Origin: Dallia pectoralis
Lineage: Eukaryota > Chordata > Actinopteri > Esociformes > Umbridae
Length of the DNA stretch: 64,000 bases
Direction: 5' to 3'
NCBI GenBank assembly: GCA_029465975.1
Contig: CM055762.1
Coordinates: 930,001-994,000 of the forward strand
Positions 36,001 to 47,100 of this stretch are shown in pieces; position 1 is the stretch's first letter, and every line of letters begins with the position of its first letter. The notes under the pieces were generated by a model. That model was not told the DNA's origin and made no database searches. It worked only from the letters and a program-made list of their open reading frames with translations. The translations under genes and the position numbers were made by a program.

Positions 36001-38155
36001 AGCTGACGATGCTGATACTGTAGTGAATGATGCTCATAATGTAGCTGATGATGCTGATACTGTAGTGAATGATGCTCATAATGTAGCTGATGATGCTGAT
36101 AATGTAGTGAATGATGCTCATAATGTAGCTGATGATGCTGATACTGTAGTGAATGATGCTCATAATGTAGCTGATGATGCTGATACTGTAGTGAATGATA
36201 TTCATAATGTAGCAGATGATGCTGATACTGTAGTGAATGATGCTCATAATGTAGCTGATGATGCTGATACTGTAGTGAATGATACTCATAATGTAGCAGA
36301 TGATGCTGATACTGTAGTGAATGATGCTCATAATGTAGCTGATGATGCTGATACTGTAGTGAATGATGCTCATAATGTAGCTGATGATGCTGATAATGTA
36401 GCAGATCCTGAAGATAAAGATACTAATAACGTATCTGAGGAAGCTGAGGAGTGTACCCACCAATGGTGACGTCAGACGAGCTATGTGCCTCCAGGAAGCG
36501 GTTGAGGTGATGCCAAACACGCGGGACCCAGTCAATGATCTTTACTAGCTCCAGGTTGCGTGTGCGGCTGCAAATCTCAGTCTCGATCAACTTCCTCCTC
36601 AGGTATCGACCCAGAAATCCCTTTACCGGCTCCATGTGATTGGCACAAAGCACCCACCTGATCATGTATGCAAATGAGGAGGCGGTGACAATTGGTTAAC
36701 TGTAGCCACTTAGGAGTCATGCGTAGGGCCTCAAAACGACGATTTGTTCTGTTTTTAAAAAACATATTTTTTTTACCCAAATAGTGTGTTATTGAGGTTA
36801 CTCACCTGAAGTTATGGTGAAGTTGGAGGTTAGGGGCTGAAGATGTGGCCTGACTCATTGTTCCAATAATATATGGGCTGGAGACAGTGAATTCACACAC
36901 AGAAAATTAACACAGTTGCAATGAACACTCTTGTGCTTTTGCGTCGGCAAACATGTTAACACAAGTCTTTACACACCAGCGCTGATATTTGCAGTTGAAC
37001 ACTCCGTTGAAGATCTCTCCCAAAGACGAGACGTGGTGCAGGTTATCCAGGATGACCACTAGAGGGCGGTCTGCTTCTGCTCTCTCCTTGGTGCACTGCT
37101 CAGCCAGGCCTGACAGATACTGGCGCAATTCCTGGAGAAAGATAGAGAGATGGAGAAAAAATACCAGAGGAGGTTTGAGTCAACAGTATTTTCCATGTAC
37201 AAAAATGTACGATATTCCTTTTTTACAGCCTCCATGTTCTCATAAAACAGACACATTGTCACGTAAGCATTCTCCCCTCTGCCTGATGTACTTATTGAGG
37301 ACACACCTTGCTCGACTTGTGGTCCACGTTAAAGGTGACGACAGAGTTAGGGGTCAGGGATCGGCCCTCCTTTAACAGCAGGTGTCGGGCGAGCTGATTG
37401 GCCAGGTGTGTCTTCCCGGTGCCGCTGGGACCGGACAGGATGACGCGGCGGTGCTCCCTCAGCAGAGAGACGTAGCGCTGCATCATGGGTTTTGGAGTCA
37501 GCATGTCGAACACCAGGCTGTCCACACTGTCACTGCTCACACCTGGAGAGAGTTGGACGGGGGGGTGAACGATTGGGGTAGACGGGAAATTGCTGTCAAC
37601 ATGTAAACAATGTTATTGTTGTCCAATGTTTATTTAAAACATTAAACACATTTACACAATAGCATATTATATCTTGAATATATTGTTGCCATTTTTGTTA
37701 TCTAGCTTGTTAGCTGGCAACAGTCTTTTGTACTTTTAAAGTTTTTCTTCCCAATTTTGTGAAAAACTGATTGGTGATTATGGTTTAGATGTGTGTCTGT
37801 TGAAAAACATCCCATGCCATTCTGGTTCTAATAATCACTAGGAAGTCTAGTCTGAAATCCTTGCTTGCTGCTTATAGCATATTGACCATTTAAACCGAAA
37901 CCCCTCAGAACCTTCTGCTAGCTCACAACGGTTCTGTAACGTTGTCAAATGACCGGTCCACAGCGTGGGAAACGCACCTTTGAGCTTGATGTTGATAGTG
38001 TCGCTGTCCCCCACCAGGTAACCACAGGGCAGAAGCTCTGGCGTATGAGCGGCGCCGCCGTTGCTATGGCGATGAACATCACCGATACTGTAGCCTTCCA
38101 CGCTATCACAGGTCAGTCCCAGCTGGTTCACTGGGTCCACATGGGTGATGTACTC
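33080..38155 (-). CDS. nav2: nav2 exons, AAA domain and C-terminus (eight exons)
   Basis: Exons 37978-38155, 37307-37542, 36977-37131, 36806-36877, 36461-36657, 33688-33806, 33313-33513 and 33080-33205. Walker A GPSGTGKT is in the 236-bp exon and Walker B LVVILDNLHH in the 155-bp exon. PYIIGTM, FLGRYLRRKL and HLNRFLEAHSSSDVTIG follow, then FFLSCP-like RLFLSCPMDV and WFTDLWNYS. The last exon encodes MNMLMRLKEAATSSSPQSYD and ends in TGA. The intron 33807-36460 is almost filled by the 42-bp array. ATP hydrolysis by the family has been debated; here the Walker motifs are intact by eye. Confidence 0.95.
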
Positions 38156-41100
38156 CTAGAGGAGTCAGAGAACAAGTTCAAGAGGTTACGTGCTGGTTAG
38201 GTGCTACCCATTAGTCCAAATTATCTATATATTCACCGAGGAAATACACAATTTGCCATTTAAAAACAGTCCCTAAAATAGTGTCTTTTAACGTTGAGAA
38301 CCCTTTTCTTAAATAGAGAGCAACACAGCCAAGAAGAGACAACTAAGTACATAAATACCTTTTAAAATGGGAAAGATAAAACCTCTATGAATGAAATAAG
38401 TAAAGATGTTTACCTTGAAGAGACGGCGAACCACACCATCCAGGACGTCCCACTTAGTTTTACCGCTTACACCGATGCAACCAATCAGGAAGTGGCATGG
38501 CCTGACCTCTGGAGAAAGATCCTCCTGCAGACTCACTACTATCTTCACGAGACGTCCATCTTTTCTCATCCCACCATCGGCCACCGTGTCATCCAAAAGC
38601 ATGTCTGGGATGGGGTGAGAAATACGGAGGGGAGATGGGGAGCAAAGTGAAAGTCATCCATTAAAGACAAACCTAGAAAAAATAACTACAAAAAGCTGCC
38701 AGAAAATTAGATGATACTCAGGTGACTCGGCACAGTGCATCCGGAAAGTATTCACAGCACTTTTTAACATTTTGTATTCCAAAATGGATTCAATAAATTT
38801 TCCCCTCAAAATTATATACACAATACCCCAGAATTACAAAAAAAGTTAAAAAAGTTATAATATTTTTTATAATTAAACTATAACATGTATTCACAGCCTT
38901 TGATCAATACTTTGTTGAAGCACCTTTGGCTGCACTTACAGCCTCAATTCTTTCTGAGTATGATGCTACAGGCTTGACACACTTATTTTTTTGGCAGTTT
39001 TCACATTTTTCTTCACAGGACCTCTCAAGCTCCATCAGATTTGGATGGGGAGTGTTGGTGCACATTCATTTTCAGATCTCTTCACAGATGTTCAATCTGG
39101 TTCAAGTCTGGGCTCTGGCTGGGCCACTCAAGGACATTCACAGAGGTGTCACAAAGCCACTCCTTTGTTCTCTTCGCTGTGTGCTTAGGGTTGTTGTCCT
39201 GTTGGAAGATGAACCTTCGCCCCATACTGAGGTCCAGAGGCCTCCAGAGCAGGTTTTCATCAAGGATGTCTCTGTACATTGTTGCATTCATCTTTCCGAC
39301 AATTCCTGCCGCTGAAAAACATCCCCACAGCACAAGGCTGCCACCACCATGCTTCACTGTAGGGATGGTATTGGCCAGGTGATAAGCGGTGCCTGGTTTC
39401 CTCCAGACATGATGCTTGGCATTCTGGTCAAAGAGATGCGTGTGCCTTTCCAAGTCATGTCCAATCCACAGAATTTACCACAGGTGATGCAAAAAGGCTG
39501 TAACATTAAAATGTGGCAAAAGTGAAAAAGACCAGAGAGTCTACACAACATGTAGTTCTTACCAAGGCTGGTAGACTCTGTGATGTTAATGCTATGTTGA
39601 GACAGCCCAGGTCCTGGGGCTGGAGTGTGGCGAGGGGGGGAGGAGGACATGGAGGTCTGGGAAGGGGCTCTGGTGTTCCCTGTGCTCTCCAGCTTCAAAC
39701 GGTCATTCTCAGCCTTCAGCTTCTCAATCTCTCCCTGGTTGAAAGCACAGGAAGAAAACTCGGTCAGCAAAAAAACATGCATGTGTGAATGTGTGTGTAT
39801 ATATGTGTGTACTGTATGAGTAAATGTTACCAGCATGCAGTTCCTGGTGTCTCTAACCCTAACAGTGTGTGTGTGTGTGTGTGTGTGTACTGTATGAGTA
39901 TGTGTTACCTGCATTCCGTTCATGGCGTCTCTAACCCTAACAGTGTGTGTGTGTGTGTGTGTACTGTATGAGTATGTGTTACCTGCATTCGGTTCATGGC
40001 TTCTCTAAGTTGGTCAAGTTGATGGGCGGAGCTTAAAGCTTCAAGGCGGATGTCTGTGAGCTTCATCTCTTTCTCTCGCAGCTCACTGCGAAGCTGCATC
40101 ACCGTCTCTGCCTCGCCATCCAGACAGTCTGACAGCCTACACAGAGATGTGCAGTGAATAAACTGGTACATTAACTTGCAAACAACTTAATAAGCTATCA
40201 AGGACAAAAAGGAATCAATTTTCTGTAAGTGTTTTTGGTGAAAATAAAAGTGCTTTCAACTGCCAAGAAAACTCTAGTTGGATGCAATGATTGATTCTGA
40301 TCTCTGTGGTGTGGAGCTTTATAATGAGAGTAGAGCTGAGAAATGTAATTGTTATATAAATGTAATAAATATAATGTAATAAATATTTGCCTTACACAAA
40401 ACGGAAACACGTAAAATGTTGCTGTTAATGGCATTCCCCTAAATTCATCACACTATCGTTTACATGGTTCCCAGTCATCAGGGTTACACAGCAGATACAC
40501 AGTGAAGGAAGGAAGTCTTTGATCCCCTGCTGATTTTGCCCACTGAGAAATACATGATCAGTCTATAATATATATATATATATATGAATATATATACATA
40601 CAGTGAATTGGAGTGGGAGTTCCTGAGCATGTGGCTGGAGGTGTTGGATCCATTGTGGGGGAGTTTGGGTGAGGAGGGCAGGGAACCGTCTGTCATCTCC
40701 TCTATATCCGAGTGGGATGATGCCGACTTAGGAGACTTCTTCTTACTGAACGCCTGCTTGAACGAGCTCCTCAACTGCACATGGATAGACAAAGACAAGG
40801 AGGAAGTGAGTGTACAGGCACGAGAGAAAATGGACACAACTGACAAGCTGGAAAGGAAAGCGGGGGAAAAGCGGAAACGGAGATTAGATACTGAAAGGAA
40901 GGAAGATATTTGATTAAGAAAAAGAAAGAGGCTAGGGTAATGAATAGTGCTGAAGTGAGACCGTGACTTGTGGGTACACTCTAAACACAACCCCTCTCAC
41001 TCAGTTGACAGAGCAATTATATGGGTTTGATTCCCTGGACCACCCATAATGTGTTTACACGTAACTGGAAGTGGCTTTGGATAGCTAATAAATTCTTCTA

Positions 41101-44100
41101 TTATCGTTATAAAGTGATTTTAGAAACTGTGCCTGAATTCAAAGCTGTGGTCTATTTTGCTGATATACATACATGGCATTTAGCATCTTAGATGTATTAC
41201 AAGGAAATATATCTAAACCAATTCACATACAGGTTGCGTTCTAGAACAGCACTTACCCACACACAGTGGTGCCTAACTGCTTAAATAATAGCTTGTGTGT
41301 AGAGGGAAATAACTGCACTAAATATGATCAGAAAAGGGACTATACATGTCTTGCTACATTAAGAAAGTAGTTTGAAAAATTATTCTGCAGTGGAGAAGGT
41401 AAATAAATGTAATCTGACAATTTGAACCGGAAATTAGCCACTTTTGAAGCATTTTAAATCGTTCTAAAAACTATACGTTTCTCTTATCTGTTAAGTCATT
41501 GAGGCTTATATAAATTTGTGGCTCAGAGAAAACGTCTCTGGTTACGTATGTAACCTTAGTTCCCTGAGGGGAACGAGACGCTGCGTGAAAACGCTATGGG
41601 AACGCTCTGCGTGAGTGCGTCATGAAGCACATGTGTAATCAGTCCAATGGCGTGACGGAACGTCACAGACGGGTGACGTCGCGACCAGGAAGTCATAAAA
41701 GCACACCTAATTACCGGCACCTTCAGTTTCTGATGGGCTGAAGCAAGTGCCAAGGGCATGCTGGGAGTATGGCACAGACACGCAGCGTCTCGTTCCCCTC
41801 AGGGAACTAAGGTTACATACGTAACCAGAGACGTTCCCTATCAGGGAACTTCGAGCAGCGTGAAAACGCTATGGGAACGCCACTACCCACTTCGCCATAC
41901 GAGCAAGTGTCCCCCATGTGAAGTCAGAGCGCACATTCGGACGAAAGCACCTGCGCCCCTGGCGTGGAGCTAAAGTCAAGCTGGTAAAATCTCACGAACG
42001 TGTGCGGTGAGGACCAGCCTGCCGCAACACAGACGTCATGTAGAGACACTTTACCTGACAAAAGGGCTTTTGAAGCCGCCATACTCCTGGTCGAGTGGGC
42101 TCGAACAGCCAAGGGTGAAGGCTGACCAGCCGACTCGTAAGCAAGTGAGATGGCCTCAACCACCCACTTGCTCATCCTCTGCTTGGACACAGGACCCCCT
42201 CTCTTGGGTGGTCCAAAGCACACGAACAGCTGTTCGGACAGCCTCCACAGGGCAGTTCTGTGGACGTAGGCGTCTAAGGCCCTCACCGGGCAGAGGAGGT
42301 TATGCTTCTTCTGGTCCGACGTCAAAAAGGAGGAGGGCAGAAGGCTTGCAGTACAATAGGCCCAACGATGTTAGTTGGGACCTTGGGGACATACCGGGTG
42401 AAGGTAGTAGAAACGCCTTGACCATACCGGGTGAGAAGACCAAGCAAGAGGGCGCCACCGACAGCGCTTGCATATCACCAATCCTCTTCAAAGAAGAGAT
42501 GGCAAGTAAGAAGACCGTCTTGAGGGTCACGAACTTGTCAGGGACCTCCTCAATGGGCTCAAACGGAGCACGGGAGAGGCCTTCTAGAACAATAGCCAGG
42601 TCCCAGGATGGCACCCTCATGCCGACTGCTGGCCTCAGCCTCCGGGCGCCACGAAGGAAGCGTGATACCAGTGGGTGTCTCCCCAGAGAAACCCCATTTA
42701 GAGGGACATGGCATGCGGACAAAGCCGCCACATACACCTTCAGTGTGGATGGGGGTAGACCTGTAGAGAAGCGATGCTGCAGGAACTCCAGTACTGCAAA
42801 CACTGGGCAGTTAACTGGGTCTACCTGCCGTTCTCTACACCACGAGGTGAACAGTTTTCACCTGGCGGCATACGCCTTCCTTGTGGCTGGAGCTCTGGAG
42901 TGAAGGATGGTCTCAACGACCTCAGTCGAGAGACCTGAAACTAAGAGGCGGGCCCCCTCAGAGGCCAGGCCCATAGTTTCCACAGCTCCGGGCGGGGGTG
43001 AAGGATGACCCCATGCGCCTGGGAAAGCAGGTCCCTCCTGATCGGAATCTCCAGCGGAGAGCCGACGAGGAGAGGTATTAGGTCCGCAAACCATACTCGG
43101 GCCGGCCAGTACGGTGCTACAAGCAGTAGACTGACCCGCTCCTGACGGATCCTCTCCAGAACTCCTGGGAGCAGAGCAACCGGGGGGAAAGCGTACAGGC
43201 GTGACCTCGGCCATGCCTGCACCAGTGTGACGTCTCTCTGGACGCAAATAGGTCCACTTCGGCCCGACCGAAGTGCGACCAAAGGAGCTCCACCACCTCG
43301 GCATGGAGTCTCCACTCCCCGGGCCTCAGCCCCTGTCTCGACAGGGTGTCTGCCCCCTGATTTAGGTACCCAGGGATAAAAATGGCCCTTAAAGAAAGGA
43401 GCTTCCCGTGGGACCACAGAAGGACCTGGCGGGCCAGATTGTAAAGTGGGCGTGAGCGCAGACCCCCCTGGTGGTTGATGTAAAAAACCACCGATGTGTT
43501 GTCCGACCGGACAAGAACATGATGACCCCTTAGGTCTGGGAGGAAGTGCTTCAGAGCCTGGTAAACTGCCAGCATCTCTAGCCAATTTATGTGCCATGAT
43601 AGCTGATGGCCCCGCCAGAGCCCTTGAGCTGGGCGACCACTCATGATCGCCCCCCAGCCGGTGAGGGAGGCATCCGTCGTTAGTGTAACACGACGACACG
43701 GAGCTCCCAACACGGGACCCTGGGTTAGGAACCAAGGCTTCCTCCACATGACCAGCGTGCGGAGACAACGCCGCGTAACAGTGATCGTGCGGAACTGGTT
43801 TCCCCTCGGGAGAACCCCTTGGTTCTGAGCCACCACTGTAACGGTCTCATGAACAGCAGGCCGCAAGGAATAACGTTGGACGCTGCTGCCAGCAGACCCA
43901 ACAGTCTCTGAAACTGTTTCACAGTGAGTGACTGGCCTAGCCTCACCTGCTCGACGGCAGCAAGGATCGACGCCACACGTGCAGGAGACAGATGTGCCCG
44001 CATCGTGGTCGAATCCCAGACTACGCCCAGGAAAGTGGTCACCTGTACCGGCGACAGCACACTCTTCCCAGCATTGAGCCTCAACCCCAGTTTGTTGATG

Positions 44101-47100
44101 TGAGCCAGAACGACATCTCGATGCCGAACCGCTAGATGCTCCGACGGAGCCAGAATCAACCAATCGTCGATGTAATTGAGGATGCGTATGCCCTGGAGGC
44201 GCAACGGCGCCAGGGCAGCGTCTATACATCTCGTGAACGTACGGGGAGAGAGTGCTAGGCCAAACGGAAGAACCCGATACTGGTACGCTTCGCCCCAAAA
44301 GCGAACCTCAGGAACTTCCTGTGTTGTGGAAGGATGGAGATGTGAAAATAGGCGTCCTTCAGATCTATCGTGACAAACCAGTCCTCGGACCTGATCTGTG
44401 ATACGATCTGTTTGAGAGTGAGCATTTTGAAGCTGAGTCTCCCGACCGTCTGATTCAACAGACGTAGGTCTAAAATAGGACGCAACCCCCATCCTTCTTG
44501 GGAACAACGAAGTACCGGCTGTACCAGCCCGACTCCCTGCTGAGAGGAAGAACTCGTTCTATAGCCCCTTTTAGCAGGAGAGTCTGTACCTCCTGCTCCA
44601 GTACCAGAGCCTGCTCTGGGCCCACCACTGTGGGCAGGACCCCATTGAAACGAGGCGGATGCGTCCTGAACTGGATGGCATACCCGCTCTCGATTATCCG
44701 CAGGACCCACTGAGATATATTCGGCAGGGTCTTCCACTCTGCCAGAAAATCTACTAGGGGTACCAGCCTCTCGAGGCTGGCCTCTGGAGTAACAGGTACT
44801 GCAGACACAGTGCCCTGTAACAGCGCACTGGCAGGGAACAACTGGTCTGACAGTTCTGGGCCCCTCCTCGGAGGAGGCGAGCGCCCCTCGGGAAAACGCT
44901 CGCCCAGGCCACCCCGCTGAGGGCACCAGGAGGAGCTCACTACTCCCCTGGTGGGGACCACCCCCAGCGGTTTGACCCCCCTGTCAGGGTCTCTTAGACA
45001 AAGCCTTCTTGGATGCAGCGACAGGCCTCGGAACTGTCCTACCCCTCGAAGGCCCCGCCTGTGAGCGTCGCCCCCCGGCCCACTCATCGTGTGGGGGCGC
45101 CCGAGTAGCGACACTCACTCTCTGCTGCGCCCGGTGTGCCGTGCTCGGCGCCGGGCGGGGCTGCCCCCGTCCGACAGCCCCCGCGACGCGGCTACGACGG
45201 GGAGAAATTTCTGGAAGGCAGCCGCCTGCCTTCTCTCCTCCTGAAACCTCTCGACGACCGAGCCAATAGCAGGGCCAAAGAGGCCGTCGGGGGAAAGAGG
45301 CGCGTCCAGGAGGAAGGCTTTCTCCCTATCTCTCATATCAGAGAGGCTCAGCCAGAGATGCCTCTCCGTAGCCACCAAGGCTGCCATAGCACGGCCCACT
45401 GATTTGGCCGTCTCCTTAGTGGCACGAAGAGACAAATCCGCCGCCTGACGAAGTTCTCGAACCTCATCAGGACTTACAGTCTCCCCCTGAGCCCCGTCGC
45501 TAAGCAGCTCTGCCTGATATGCCTGTAGAATAGACATAGTATGGAGGCAGGAAGCTGCCTGACCCGCCGCCGAATAAGCTTTGCCCACCAGCGCCGAAGT
45601 AGTCTTCAACGCCTTGGAGGGCAATGCCGGTGTCCTCAGAGACGATGCCGCGGGAGATAAATGGCTCGCCAGTATCTCCTCCGCAACCGGCATCGGTCCG
45701 TACCCATGAACATTAGCCTCAGCAACATTCGAATACATATGAGTCCGCGGATTAAACACCCGGGACGACACCGGCTTCTTCCAGGACCTCGACACCTCAG
45801 TGTGGAGGTCCGGGAAGAAAGGCAAACACCGGCGAGGAGGTAAAGCACAGGAGGGCAAGAATCGTTCATTCAACTTACTAGTTGAAGCAGACTCCTGCCT
45901 GTCAGCCGGCCACTCGATGTTGAGCTTTCCCCAGCTCGGGTGAGTACCTCCAGCAGCTCCTCGTTCGCAGGTGACTGAACCAACAATTCAGCCTCCGCCT
46001 CGAGGTTTTCAACCTCCATTTCCTCAGAACTGGACGGCTGAGAAAAAGGTGCCTCACCCAGGGCGGAAGAAACCCGCACGGGTGCTTCCGAACCCCGAGC
46101 CGAGGCACTGGCTCTAGCAGACGAGGACCGAGAAAATGCAGAAGCCGTCTCGGAACCGCATGCTAGATCCGCTTGCGAACCCCACGACGTCAGTCGGCGC
46201 CGTGCCTCGGCAGCGGCGGGACCTGAACCGCGGGGAACGCGAACCGAGCCGCTTTCCTGAAAAAGCGCCAGGCGAGAGCGAAGTGTGCGGATGGCGAGAC
46301 GGTCGCAATGCTTACAGCTAGCCTCTTCCAAGGCTAGCTGGGCATGCTCCTCTCCCAAACAAACTACGCACAGAACATGTGTGTCCCGGCCCGTGAGAAA
46401 GCGGTTGCAGGGAGAAGCACACTGTCTGAAACGCCGCTCGGTTGCCATAATCGCGGTGAGCTCTTGTACATAAATGCAAAGAAAATTTCTGAATTAACAA
46501 AGTAATAGCAGAAACCCGCGAGGACTGTCACAACATGCACTTGCTGAAGCAACAAAAAACTGAAGGTGCCGGTAATTAGGTGTGCTTTTATGACTTCCTG
46601 GTCGCGACGTCACCCGTCTGTGACGTTCCGTCACGCCATTGGACTGATTACACATGTGCTTCATGACGCACTCACGCAGAGCGTTCCCATAGCGTTTTCA
46701 CGCAGCTCGAAGTTCCCTGATAGGGAACTTGAAGTTGGGAAAAGAATCGAAAAAACAAGGAGAAGAAAGGAGAGCGATGATCGAGACCAAGTGAAAAAGG
46801 AGACTAGCGTGTTAGTTTAATCTACAGAAGTGCTGGGATCAGGTTAGGCTTGCCTCCATACCTGAGAGGTAGAAGATGGTATTGATATCACGGTATCTTC
46901 TATTCCTCATAAAGCACAGACACAACTATCCACTAACCAGCTTTACAAATGTTGCAAATACTTTAGATATCTACCAAAGATTGGTAGTTTTACAGAGAAA
47001 TTATGATGAGTACAGTCACCAATCTCCAAATGTAATTCCTAAAGATATATTTCATTTATCGTAATAGAGACTTAATGGTAAAGACACATACGTTTTTTGT

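Larger units (their letters stand above)
41530..46729 (-). mobile_element. DIRS-type tyrosine-recombinase retrotransposon
   Basis: A 5.2-kb element transcribed on the minus strand, sitting in the 9.5-kb nav2 intron between exons 50318-50493 and 40602-40774. It has the DIRS layout: gag-like region, reverse transcriptase, RNase H, tyrosine recombinase, inverted terminal repeats and an internal complementary region near the 3' end. It has no LTRs and no target duplication, as expected for insertion by a tyrosine recombinase. The ends share the trinucleotide AAC (GTT on the coding strand) which also sits at the junction in the internal complementary region. The reading frames are broken in many places, so the copy is not autonomous as sequenced. 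Confidence 0.92.

Noticed and set aside
34721..36469. 582-residue + strand ORF of DADTVVNDAHNVAD repeats (and the 242-residue ORF before it)
   Set aside because: The 42-bp unit is a multiple of three without stops; the array lies wholly inside a nav2 intron, both strands are open, and a one-base loss separates the two ORFs with no selection for frame.
42007..42903. 298-residue + strand ORF
   Set aside because: Antisense of the DIRS recombinase region; the recognised motifs are on the minus strand.
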